A stretch of 64,000 bases of DNA from Actinomycetospora sp. NBRC 106378 (GTDB lineage: Bacteria; Actinomycetota; Actinomycetes; Mycobacteriales; Pseudonocardiaceae), in NCBI RefSeq assembly GCF_030269685.1, contig NZ_BSTT01000003.1, positions 434,001-498,000 on the forward strand, written 5' to 3'. The stretch's first letter is position 1. Each line of letters begins with the position of its first letter. A program made the translations under genes and the position numbers. Below the pieces are notes generated by a model. That model had not been told where the DNA came from. It made no database searches and saw nothing but the letters and a program-made list of their open reading frames with translations. Positions 1 to 7,090 of the stretch are shown here, one piece after another.

Positions 1-1235
1 TGTTCCGCCCGGTGCTCGGGGCCGACGCCCCGATCACCGTCCGCGCGTACGACGGCAGCGTCTCGCGCCCCGACGGGGGTGATGCGGTCGCCACCGTCGA
101 CGTCCGCAGCGAGACCGCGCTGGCCTACCTGGCCGGATCCCCGAACTCCCTGGGCCTCGCCCGGGCGTTCGTGTCCGGCCATCTCGACGTCGACGGTGAC
201 CTCTACACCGCCCTGACCGCGATGAGCGAGCTGACGATCTCCGACGTCTCGCCGCGCACGCTCGCCGAGATGGCGCTGCGTCTCGCGCCGATCCGGCTGC
301 GCCACCGCCATCTCGCGCCGCCGCCCCAGGAGCACCGCCAGCACGGCTGGATGCACTCGAAGTCGCGCGACGCCGAGGCCATCGCCCACCACTACGACGT
401 CTCGAACCGCTTCTACGAGATGGTCCTCGGCCCGTCGATGGCCTACACCTGCGCGGCGTACCCGAGCGAGACCGCCACGCTCGAGGAGGCGCAGTTCGCC
501 AAGCACGCGCTGGTCGCCGACAAGCTCGCCCTGCAGCCGGGGATGCGCCTGCTCGACGTCGGGTGCGGCTGGGGCCAGATGTCGATGCACGCCGCCGAGC
601 ACCACGGCGTGCGGGCGCTCGGCGTGACCCTCTCGCGCGACCAGGCGCTGTGGGCGCAGAAGGAGGTCGCGCGCCGCGGCCTGTCCGACCTCGTGGAGAT
701 CCGCCACGGCGACTACCGCGACGTCGCCGAGACCGAGTTCGACGCCGTGGCGTCCATCGGTCTCACCGAGCACATCGGCCGCGCGCAGCTCAAGGGGTAC
801 TTCAGCTTCCTGTACTCGAAGCTGCGGACGGGGGGCCGACTGCTCAACCACTGCATCACCCGGCCGGACGCCCACCACCGGGCCCACGCCGACCCGTTCA
901 TCGACCGCTACGTCTTCCCCGACGGCGAGCTCCTGCCGGTCGGCTACCTCGTCTCCCGGATGAACGGGGCCGGCTTCGAGATCCGCCACGAGGAGAACCT
1001 GCGCGAGCACTACTCGAAGACGCTCAAGGCCTGGACCGCCAACCTCGAGGCGAACTGGGACGAGTGCGTCGCCGAGGCGGGGGAGGGGAGCGCCCGGGTG
1101 TGGAAGCTCTACATGCCCGCGTGCGCCGTCGGCTTCGACCTCAACAACATCCAGCTCCACCAGGTGCTCGGCGTGAAGCTCGACGAGCAGGGCCGCTCCG
1201 GGTTCCCGCTGCGCGGGTGGCGCCCCGCCTCGTGA
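1..1235 (+). CDS. Cyclopropane-fatty-acyl-phospholipid synthase-like SAM methyltransferase (5' end cut by window)
   Basis: The frame is open from base 3 to the TGA at 1233-1235. A GTG at 12 is available, but the residues before it (FRPV) continue the usual family N-terminus, so the true start is probably off the window. About 180 residues after that GTG lies the SAM-binding motif LLDVGCGWG. It is preceded by the family signature HHYDVSNRFYEMVLGPSMAY, followed by a conserved Cys. The family transfers a methylene or methyl group from SAM to unsaturated acyl chains of membrane lipids, at the membrane surface. The exact lipid product (cyclopropane, methyl-branched or mycolate-type) cannot be read from the sequence. 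It converges on the sigma-factor gene with a 30-bp gap. Confidence 0.85.
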   Translation, partial: FRPVLGADAPITVRAYDGSVSRPDGGDAVATVDVRSETALAYLAGSPNSLGLARAFVSGHLDVDGDLYTALTAMSELTISDVSPRTLAEMALRLAPIRLRHRHLAPPPQEHRQHGWMHSKSRDAEAIAHHYDVSNRFYEMVLGPSMAYTCAAYPSETATLEEAQFAKHALVADKLALQPGMRLLDVGCGWGQMSMHAAEHHGVRALGVTLSRDQALWAQKEVARRGLSDLVEIRHGDYRDVAETEFDAVASIGLTEHIGRAQLKGYFSFLYSKLRTGGRLLNHCITRPDAHHRAHADPFIDRYVFPDGELLPVGYLVSRMNGAGFEIRHEENLREHYSKTLKAWTANLEANWDECVAEAGEGSARVWKLYMPACAVGFDLNNIQLHQVLGVKLDEQGRSGFPLRGWRPAS

Positions 1236-1265
1236 GCAGAAGGTGGCGGTAGCCGCCCTGAGTGC

Positions 1266-2174
1266 TCACCTGGGCGGCGCCCACCTCGCGGCGGCCGCGG
1301 CCATCCGGGCGTCCTCGGCGGCGAGGACGTCCTGGTGGCCGCGGCGGTCCGCCACCCCCGTCGGGCCGCCGCCCTCCGCGGCGAGCCCCTCGGTCGTCGC
1401 CCGCAGCACGTGGGCGTCGGCGGCGTCGAGCAACCGGTCGAGCAGCTCGTGACCGGTCCGCGGCGCCGCGTGCCAGTCGACCGTCGGTTCCCCCGGGGCG
1501 GACGCCACCGCCGGCGCCTCGGCACGACGACGCGGACCGCGGGTCCCGCCGCGTCGACGCGGTGCCGCGTCGGGCCCGTCGTCGGGACGCGGGGGAGCAT
1601 CCCCGCGCTCGACGATGAGCTGGCGCAGCCGGGTGAGCGCGCGGTGCTGGGCGACCCGCACCGCGCCCGCCGTCGAGCCGACCGCCTCCGCGGTCTCCTC
1701 GGCCGAGAGTCCCACGACGACGCGCAGCCGCAGCACCTCGCGCTGCTTCTCGGGCAGCTCGGCCAGCAGGGCCGCCATCTCGACCGAGTCCGAGAGGTTC
1801 ACCGCGTGCTGTTCCGGGCCGTCGTGGACGTCCTGCTCCTCGGGGAGCTCGTCCACGGGGTCCGAGCGGTCGCGACCCGCCGACCGGTGCGCGTCGACGA
1901 CCTTGTGCTGGGCGATGCCGTAGACGAAGGCCAGGAAGGGTCGCCCCTGGTCCTGGTAGGTCGGCAGCGCCCGCAGGACCGCGAGGCAGACCTCCTGGGC
2001 GACGTCGTCGGGCGAGGCGTTGACCCGGTCGTACCCGCCGAGGCGGCTCCGGCAGTAGCGGACGACGAGGGGCCGCAGGATGCGCAGGAGCGTGTTCATC
2101 GCGCCGCGCTCGCCGGCGAGGGCCGAGGCGACGAGCCGGTCGAGCTCGCGCGGGTCGTTCACCGGGTCGGTCAC
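1266..2174 (-). CDS. shbA: ECF/group-3-like RNA polymerase sigma factor, ShbA/SigD type
   Basis: 302 residues from the GTG at 2174, which overlaps the stop of the upstream gene as GTGA. Region 2 lies at about residues 20-95 and includes SPDDVAQEVCLAVLRALPTY. Region 4 lies at about 130-185 and includes ELPEKQREVLRLRVVVGLSAEE. This matches the ShbA/SigD sigma factors of actinobacteria, which in Streptomyces drive transcription of the principal sigma gene hrdB; that target is not shown here. Unusually, about 110 residues follow region 4, first basic and low in complexity, then a predicted helical segment ending DVLAAEDARMAAAAARW. The family is normally shorter (roughly 180-220 residues). The tail could be a regulatory extension. 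Confidence 0.8.
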   Translation of the reverse strand: MTDPVNDPRELDRLVASALAGERGAMNTLLRILRPLVVRYCRSRLGGYDRVNASPDDVAQEVCLAVLRALPTYQDQGRPFLAFVYGIAQHKVVDAHRSAGRDRSDPVDELPEEQDVHDGPEQHAVNLSDSVEMAALLAELPEKQREVLRLRVVVGLSAEETAEAVGSTAGAVRVAQHRALTRLRQLIVERGDAPPRPDDGPDAAPRRRGGTRGPRRRAEAPAVASAPGEPTVDWHAAPRTGHELLDRLLDAADAHVLRATTEGLAAEGGGPTGVADRRGHQDVLAAEDARMAAAAARWAPPR

Positions 2175-2749
2175 GGCACCGGCTCCCCGCCCGCGGCCGC
2201 GGTGACGGCGTCCCACTGCGCCATCGCCGCGCGGAGGCGCGCGTCGAACTCCGCCGCCGGGAGCCCCAGCTCCGGGCCGGCCTCGGTGGCCGGGACGTCG
2301 AGCCACCGCAGGACGGCGAGGTCGCGGGCGAGCGGGTCCAGGTGCGCGAGGGCGCGCAGCGGGCGGGCCGCGTGGACGGCGAGGAGCCGCCACGGATCCG
2401 GGTGGCGCCACGCGGGGTCGAGCGAGCGGGCGGCCAGGACCGCCCGGGCCGGCGGCGGCAGCGCCGGGCGCGGACGGTGCGGGGCGGGCGTCGCCTGGGC
2501 GCCGACGCTGCGGGCGGTGCGGACGAGCAGGAGGGTCAGCTCCAGGGAACGCACGTCGTCCGGGGCACTGCAGAGCTGGGGCCAGCGGTCGTACAGGGCG
2601 GCCCGGGTCATCAGGAAGACGTCGTGGGCACCGGCACCGTAGGCGTGGCCGAGGATCGCGGCGCGGGGCTGGAGCATCGCGTCGTGGCGCAGGAGGAACG
2701 GGGCGAGCTCGCCCGCCTCGCGCCCACGCGTGACCGGCCCGGGCGTCAC
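2171..2749 (-). CDS. Degenerate sigma-70-like protein coupled to shbA
   Basis: 192 residues from a GTG at 2749 with GGAGG five bases upstream. The stop overlaps the shbA start (GTGA), so the two are probably translated together. No family is recognised with certainty. Residues about 25-90 resemble a worn sigma region 2 (helical, with ALYDRWPQL). Residues about 130-180 resemble a region-4 helix-turn-helix (LDPLARDLAVLRW, then a second helix after GPELGLPAAEF). Acidic residues typical of region 2 are missing. A non-DNA-binding partner, a decoy sigma or a simple paralogue are all possible. No membrane segment or zinc motif of a classic anti-sigma factor is visible. Confidence 0.6.
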   Translation of the reverse strand: MTPGPVTRGREAGELAPFLLRHDAMLQPRAAILGHAYGAGAHDVFLMTRAALYDRWPQLCSAPDDVRSLELTLLLVRTARSVGAQATPAPHRPRPALPPPARAVLAARSLDPAWRHPDPWRLLAVHAARPLRALAHLDPLARDLAVLRWLDVPATEAGPELGLPAAEFDARLRAAMAQWDAVTAAAGGEPVP

Positions 2750-3300
2750 GTCGTCCTCCGGCGCCCGTGCTGCGCCGCTCGCTGGTCCTGCTGATCCACT
2801 CGTTCGCCCACCCGTGCCCCGAATCCCCCTCGATGATCGGACCGGCGTACCGACCCTCGCGACCCCCCGCCGCGTCGATCACCCCACGTCGTGAGGCAGG
2901 CCCCGATCAGTGACTCCGGGCCGGCCTCGGCTACACGCCATCGTGTGATGTCACCGTGACCGACGGACAGCGAGCGAGGGAAGCACGCGTCGACCGACGG
3001 CGCATCGCATCGCCTCAGTGGCAGCCACCACGACCCGCCGGGGCCGCCGCGGCACTGTCACCGGTCGCCCAGCGGCGACGAACGGCACCACTGGTGCGCC
3101 TTCATCCGCCGGTTTGCAGCCGAAAAGAGCTGTACAAGGGCCCGTTCGGTGCATGGATCACTGACCCGTTCGGGCCCGTGGCCCGGCGTGTCGGTGGTCT
3201 GCGCGGCGCATTCCTCGAGATCCGTCGTCGTCCTGCGCCGCCAGGGAGGCAGCAGGCATGATCCACCGGGGTGGATCGGCCGGGGGAGAGGGGCGCGACG
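2750..3300. other. Long intergenic region between divergent units, no convincing gene
   Basis: 551 bp between the leftward shbA unit and the rightward Mce-associated pair. Short ORFs on both strands show no family features and no good ribosome site, so I do not call them. Visible structure: GGGCCCG (3138-3144) and CGGGCCC (3171-3177) form perfect 7-bp arms 26 bp apart. Inside them CCCGTTCGG occurs twice as a direct repeat (3141-3149 and 3165-3173). This could be an operator for either unit. Confidence 0.4.
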
Positions 3301-3747
3301 GTGGGCACGCAGCCGGGACGGCCGCGACCGACGCCGGTCGTCGTCCTGCTCGTCCTCGGCGCGCTGCTGACGGTCGCGGCCGTGGTCCTCGGGGTGCTCG
3401 ACGTCCGGGTCGGTGCCCGGGAGGAGGACCGGGCGGCCGCGGTCGCCGCCGCCCGTGCCCACCTGCTCGATCTCGGGGCCGCCTCCGCCGACCCCGAGGC
3501 CCGGAGCCGGGCGGTCGCGGGCGCGACCGGCGCCTGGCACGACCGGCTCGCGGCGGCCGCCGCCACGGGCTCGACCTCCACCTTGGTCCGGACGATCGGG
3601 CTGGAGGAGTTCGACGGCGACGCGGCCCGGGCCCTCGCGGTGGGCCTCGTCGGCGGCGACGGCGGCCCGCGCCCGTTCCGCGCGACCGTGGCGCTGTCCC
3701 GGATCGACGACCGCTGGCTCGTCGCGGACGTGGGAGAGCTGCCGTGA
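3301..3747 (+). CDS. Mce-associated membrane protein
   Basis: 148 residues from the GTG at 3301, chosen because GGAGAGGGG lies just upstream; a GTG at 3271 would add ten residues. One N-terminal membrane helix (about residues 12-34) is followed by a helical segment and a compact extracytoplasmic beta domain ending VALSRIDDRWLVADVGELP. This is the architecture of proteins found next to mce lipid-import operons. No mce, yrbE or mceG gene is in the window. The stop overlaps the next start (GTGA), so the two form a coupled pair. Function is inferred from architecture only. Confidence 0.7.
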   Translation: MGTQPGRPRPTPVVVLLVLGALLTVAAVVLGVLDVRVGAREEDRAAAVAAARAHLLDLGAASADPEARSRAVAGATGAWHDRLAAAAATGSTSTLVRTIGLEEFDGDAARALAVGLVGGDGGPRPFRATVALSRIDDRWLVADVGELP

Positions 3748-4226
3748 CCCGGAGTCGGCTCCTCGTCGCGACGCTCGGGGTGGTCGCCCTGGTCCTGGCC
3801 GTCGTCGTCGGGCTGCTCGCCCGGGGTGTGGTCGCGGCCGCACGCACCGAGGACGCCACCCGGGAGGCGACCCGGGCCGCGGGCGAGCTCACCCCCGTGC
3901 TGCTGGGCTACGACTGGCGGACCCTCGACGACGACGTCGCCCGCATCGACTCCGCCACCACCGGCCCGTTCGCCGAGCAGAACCGGGCGATCGTGGCGAG
4001 CCTGGTGGTGCCCGCCGCGATCGGCACCCGGGCGAGTTCCTCGGCCGCCGTCGCGCGGGTCGCCGTGGTGTCCGCGGCGCCGGACCGCGTCGAGACCCTC
4101 GTCCTCTACGCCCAGACGACGGCCCGGGGCGGAGAACCGGGGGAGACGGTCGCCCGCAGTGCCCGCGTCGTGCTCGAACCCGGCCCCGACGAGCGCTGGC
4201 TCGTCGCCGGGTTCGACGCGTCCTGA
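3744..4226 (+). CDS. Mce-associated membrane protein, second of a coupled pair
   Basis: 160 residues from the GTG at 3744, overlapping the previous stop by four bases. A membrane helix spans about residues 4-32. A NTF2-like extracytoplasmic domain follows, with YDWRTLDDDVARIDSATTG, a phrase typical of Mce-associated proteins (helix before the beta sheet), and ends in VVLEPGPDERWLVAGFD. The two neighbours share this plan and probably sit side by side in the membrane as accessory factors for a lipid importer encoded elsewhere. The gene converges on the hydrolase with a 5-bp gap. Confidence 0.75.
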   Translation: MTRSRLLVATLGVVALVLAVVVGLLARGVVAAARTEDATREATRAAGELTPVLLGYDWRTLDDDVARIDSATTGPFAEQNRAIVASLVVPAAIGTRASSSAAVARVAVVSAAPDRVETLVLYAQTTARGGEPGETVARSARVVLEPGPDERWLVAGFDAS

Positions 4227-4231
4227 GCCCG

Positions 4232-5083
4232 TCAGGCGTCGAGGAACCCCGTGACGGCGGCCGCGACCGCCCCGGGGCGCTCGACGGGGAGGAAGTGACC
4301 GGCGTCGGGCACCTCGACGGTCGCGCACAGCGACGACGCGAGCCGGCTCAGCTCCGGCCGCACGCACCCGTCGTCGGCACCGAAGAGGTACAGCAGCGGG
4401 TGTCGCGGCATCCCGAACACCGCCCGCTCCTCGCGTCGGTACCGCGGGGAGCGGTGCCAGGGCTGCAGCCACGCCCGGTAGTAGCGCAGCGCGGCGGTGC
4501 GCCGGGCGGGCGTGTCGAGGGCGGCCAGGACCCGCTCGACGTCCGCGGTCGCGTCGTAGCCCGGCGACCAGTCGGCCCACAGCTGCGGGACGAGCCGGTC
4601 CAGGACGGCCTCGGAGAGCCACGGCAGCTGCTGGAAGCCCATGTACCAGCTCGCGCGGAGCTGCTTCCCGACGAGGCCCGGGTCGCGCACCGCCGCCCCC
4701 GTCGGCAGCGGTGGCACGGCCATCGTGACGACGCGGTCCCACAGGTCGGGGGCGAACACGGCCGCCCCGTAGGCGGTGACGGCGCCCCAGTCGTGCCCGA
4801 CCAGCAGCGCCGGGCGGTCGTCACCCAGGGCGCGGCGCAGGGCGACGGCGTCCGCGACGAGGGCCCCGCTCTGGTAGCAGCCGTCGGGGGCGAGCCCGGT
4901 CGGGCCGTAGCCGCGCAGGAACGGGGCGACGACGCGGTACCCCCGGTCGGCCAGGACCGGGGCGAGATGGCACCAGGACCACGCCGTGTCGGGGTAACCG
5001 TGCAGCAGCAGCGCCGGCCGCCCGTCGTCGGGACCCGCCGTCAGGTAGGCCACCTCGAGCTCGCCGAGCCGGATCCGCCGCAT
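4232..5083 (-). CDS. Alpha/beta hydrolase, epoxide-hydrolase-like
   Basis: 283 residues from the ATG at 5083; an in-frame GTG at 5182 would add 33 residues unlike the family. The oxyanion motif HGYP lies at 28-31. The nucleophile elbow is GHDWGA with Asp98 in place of Ser, which marks epoxide hydrolases and haloalkane dehalogenase relatives, whose Asp forms an ester with the substrate. The acid is probably in GADDGCV and the catalytic His in DAGHFLP. The cap region (about residues 130-210) contains several Tyr and Trp. A cytosolic enzyme opening epoxides of small organic molecules is likely; the substrate is unknown. Confidence 0.8.
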   Translation of the reverse strand: MRRIRLGELEVAYLTAGPDDGRPALLLHGYPDTAWSWCHLAPVLADRGYRVVAPFLRGYGPTGLAPDGCYQSGALVADAVALRRALGDDRPALLVGHDWGAVTAYGAAVFAPDLWDRVVTMAVPPLPTGAAVRDPGLVGKQLRASWYMGFQQLPWLSEAVLDRLVPQLWADWSPGYDATADVERVLAALDTPARRTAALRYYRAWLQPWHRSPRYRREERAVFGMPRHPLLYLFGADDGCVRPELSRLASSLCATVEVPDAGHFLPVERPGAVAAAVTGFLDA

Positions 5084-5236
5084 CTCCACGCGGAGATCGT
5101 GGACCGCCGCGTGCGGTCCGTGCAGGCGGTCCGGTCGTGAAGGTGCTCTCAGCCGGCCGGTGACCAGTGGTTCCCGGGCCACCCGCCTGCTCGATGCTGA
5201 CCGACGGCCTGCGCGCGCGCTGACGACTCCGCGGTC

Positions 5237-6262
5237 TCACTCGCGGCCGGAGGAGATCCAGTCGTCGGTGGCGAAGGAGAAGTTCCGGCCGCCCTGCACG
5301 AGGTCGGCGGCCGCGTCGAGCCGGGACTTCTGCTCGGCCGAGAGCGTGAGCGACACCGCGCCCGCGTTCTCGACGACGCGCTGCGCGGAGCGGGTGCCGG
5401 GGATGGGCACCGTCGGGACCCCGAACGCCGCACCCTGGGCGTAGACCCACGCGAGGGCGACCTGCGCGGCGGTGGCGTCGAGCTCGCCCGCCACCTCCCG
5501 GATGACGTCGACGACCTTCTGGTTGGCGTCGAGGTGCTCGGAGAACCGCGGCGACTTGCTGAGCAGCGTGCTCGCGACCCGGTCCGCCGTCATGGTGCCG
5601 GTCAGGAAGCCGCGCCCGAGCGGGCTGTAGGGCACGAACCCGACACCGAGCTCCACCGCCTTCGGCACGACGTTCGCCTCGACGTCGCGCGACCAGATGC
5701 TCCACTCGCTCTGCACCGCGGCGATCGGGTGCACGGCGACGGCCTCGGCGAGCTCCGTCGCGGTCACCTCGGACAGCCCGAGGTGCCGGACCTTGCCCTC
5801 GGTCACCAGCTCGGCCATCGCCGCGACGGTCTCGGTGATCGGCAGGTCGAGCTGGCGGCGGTGCATGTAGTACAGGTCGATCGTGTCGGTCCCGAGCCGA
5901 CGCAGCGAGTTCTCGCAGGCCTGCCGGACGTAGTCGCGGTCGCCCCGGGTCGGCGTCGCGCCCTTCCCGACCTGCCCGGTGATCCCGAACTTGGTGGCGA
6001 GCTGCACCTCGCCGCGCCGGTCGGCCAGCACGCGGGCGACGAGCTCCTCGTTGGTGCCCGACGGGCCCGTCGTGCCCTCACGCGGGGTGCCGTAGACGTC
6101 GGCGGTGTCGAGGAACGTGACGCCGGCGTCGAGCGCGGCGTGCAGGGTGCGGACCCCCTCGTCCGGGTCGGTGGCGCCGTAGACGTCGGAGAGCGCCATG
6201 CCGCCGAAGCCGAGCGCGCTGACCCGCAGTCCGTCGCCGAGGGTGGTGATCGGGAGGCTCAT
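5237..6262 (-). CDS. Aldo/keto reductase
   Basis: 341 residues from the ATG at 6262, the second possible start, at the residues MSLPITTLG that open the barrel. The fold starts with the beta hairpin and GFGGMALSDVYG. The catalytic tetrad is visible: Asp and Tyr in DTADVYG, Lys in LATKFG and His in DLYYMHRRQ. The C-terminal NADPH site is VPIPGTRSAQRV. This YajO/Tas-like branch usually reduces aldehydes, ketones or quinone-like carbonyls with NADPH. It lies 39 bp downstream of a MarR regulator on the same strand, and an 18-bp perfect inverted repeat fills the gap, so induction through that regulator is likely. Confidence 0.85.
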   Translation of the reverse strand: MSLPITTLGDGLRVSALGFGGMALSDVYGATDPDEGVRTLHAALDAGVTFLDTADVYGTPREGTTGPSGTNEELVARVLADRRGEVQLATKFGITGQVGKGATPTRGDRDYVRQACENSLRRLGTDTIDLYYMHRRQLDLPITETVAAMAELVTEGKVRHLGLSEVTATELAEAVAVHPIAAVQSEWSIWSRDVEANVVPKAVELGVGFVPYSPLGRGFLTGTMTADRVASTLLSKSPRFSEHLDANQKVVDVIREVAGELDATAAQVALAWVYAQGAAFGVPTVPIPGTRSAQRVVENAGAVSLTLSAEQKSRLDAAADLVQGGRNFSFATDDWISSGRE

Positions 6263-6278
6263 GGCGCCCACGCTAGGA

Positions 6279-6296
6279 GTTCGAGCGCACTCGAAC
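6279..6296 (-). promoter_or_regulatory. Perfect inverted repeat between marR and the aldo/keto reductase gene
   Basis: GTTCGAG-CGCA-CTCGAAC has 7-bp arms and a 4-bp spacer. It sits between the MarR stop (6302) and the reductase start (6262). Its size suits a MarR- or TetR-type dimer, although its sequence differs from the TTGG/CCAA operators in front of marR. The arms point the opposite way from the actinobacterial SOS box. Confidence 0.5.
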
Positions 6297-6301
6297 GCAA
6301 G

Positions 6302-6718
6302 TCAGGGAGCGACCCGGCGCAGCAGCGCGGTGAGCTGCGCGCGCTCGTCCCTGCTCAGGGCGCCGAACACGTCCGCCTGCGCCTCGTGCACGACGATCGC
6401 GAGCTCGGCGAAGGTCGCGGTGCCCGCGGGGGAGAGGGCGACGAGCACACGGCGGGCGTGCTCCGGGTCCTGACGACGGGTCACGAGGGCCTTGCCCTCC
6501 AGCGCCCGGACCGTCGCGGTCACGTCGCTGCGGTCGAGCGAGGCGGCCCGGCCGAGGTCGGCCTGGGTGCGGTGCTCGACGCCGGCCAGCACGGCGAGCA
6601 CCCGGTACTCGAAGGGACTCGACCCGGCGTCCGCGAGCCGGCGGGCCAGCAGCGTCTGGGCGTGCGCGGCGACGCGGGTGAGGGTCGTGGTCTCCAGGTC
6701 GGACCAGGCGGTGGGCAC
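6302..6718 (-). CDS. MarR-family transcriptional regulator
   Basis: 138 residues from a GTG at 6718 with GAGGAGG five bases before it. The winged helix-turn-helix covers about residues 30-100: TQADLGRAASLDRSDVTATV is the recognition part, and the wing contains RRQDPEHARRVLVALSPAG, the usual MarR phrase DxRRVxVxLTxxG. The C-terminal helices make the dimer. Two TTGG/CCAA palindromes overlap its own promoter, so it is probably autorepressed, and it probably controls the reductase just downstream. The ligand is unknown; family members respond to phenolics, electrophiles or oxidants. Confidence 0.85.
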   Translation of the reverse strand: MPTAWSDLETTTLTRVAAHAQTLLARRLADAGSSPFEYRVLAVLAGVEHRTQADLGRAASLDRSDVTATVRALEGKALVTRRQDPEHARRVLVALSPAGTATFAELAIVVHEAQADVFGALSRDERAQLTALLRRVAP

Positions 6719-6734
6719 GGAGCCTCCTCGTCGG

Positions 6735-6778
6735 TGTTGGTTACGCCAACACTAGAGGTCGACGTTGGTGGCACCAAC
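6735..6778 (-). promoter_or_regulatory. marR promoter with two overlapping operators
   Basis: Read on the minus strand, TTGGTG (6772-6777) and TAGTGT (6749-6754) are spaced by 17 bp and form a -35/-10 pair. Two palindromes cover them. GTTGGTG-G-CACCAAC (6764-6778) lies over the -35 element. TGTTGG-TTACG-CCAACA (6735-6751) runs into the -10 element. The shared TTGG...CCAA half-sites suggest binding by the MarR protein encoded 17 bp away. Confidence 0.65.
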
Positions 6779-6812
6779 AACAGGGGACCAGGTCCGGCCT
6801 GGCACCCGCGGC

Positions 6813-6870
6813 GCGAGGGTCACGTCGGGCAGGCGCGGCGGCCCCGAAGGATGCCTGACGTGCACCTCGC
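6813..6870. repeat. 58-bp palindromic repeat A, copy 1
   Basis: Starts GCGAGG and ends CCTCGC, with ACGT near both ends; about 20 of 29 positions pair across the centre. Together with copy 2 it forms a direct tandem, 94 bp start to start. The flanks GGCAC(C/G)CGCGGC on the left and GACCGG on the right are shared. Confidence 0.7.
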
Positions 6871-6906
6871 GGACGTCGACCGGACCGCCGGCGTGGCACG
6901 CGCGGC

Positions 6907-6964
6907 GCGAGACTCACACGGAGCAGGTCCGGGCGCCTCGGGATCGGCCTGACGTGCACCTCGC
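6907..6964. repeat. 58-bp palindromic repeat A, copy 2
   Basis: Same length as copy 1 and the same right end, GCCTGACGTGCACCTCGC. Lies 94 bp downstream of copy 1, between the 3' end of a GAF-ANTAR gene and the marR promoter. Confidence 0.7.
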
Positions 6965-7090
6965 GACGGACCGGACCGGACCGGCACCGACCCGACGTCG
7001 GGAACGCTCCGCGCACCTCAAGAGCGATCCGATAATCGACATTATGTCAGATCGGACCGACGAGGAGGCAGGTCGGCCCACCCCTGCCCC

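Noticed and set aside
563-1252. Long overlapping ORFs in other frames of most genes, for example 229 codons inside the methyltransferase gene
   Set aside because: Arg/Pro/Ala-rich shadows of high-GC genes; the competing frame has a recognisable protein family.
2881-2920. Sequence resembling half of palindromic repeat A (GTGAGGCAGG with nearby ACGT)
   Set aside because: Only one arm is recognisable and the right arm is missing, so I could not align it over the 58-bp unit.
2951-3154. 67-codon minus-strand ORF in the shbA-Mce spacer
   Set aside because: Arg/Val-rich composition, no ribosome site, no domain, and an equal-length ORF on the opposite strand. Explained by high GC.
6279-6296. LexA/SOS box
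   Set aside because: The actinobacterial SOS box has arms CGAAC...GTTCG; here the arms are in the opposite order (GTTCGAG...CTCGAAC).
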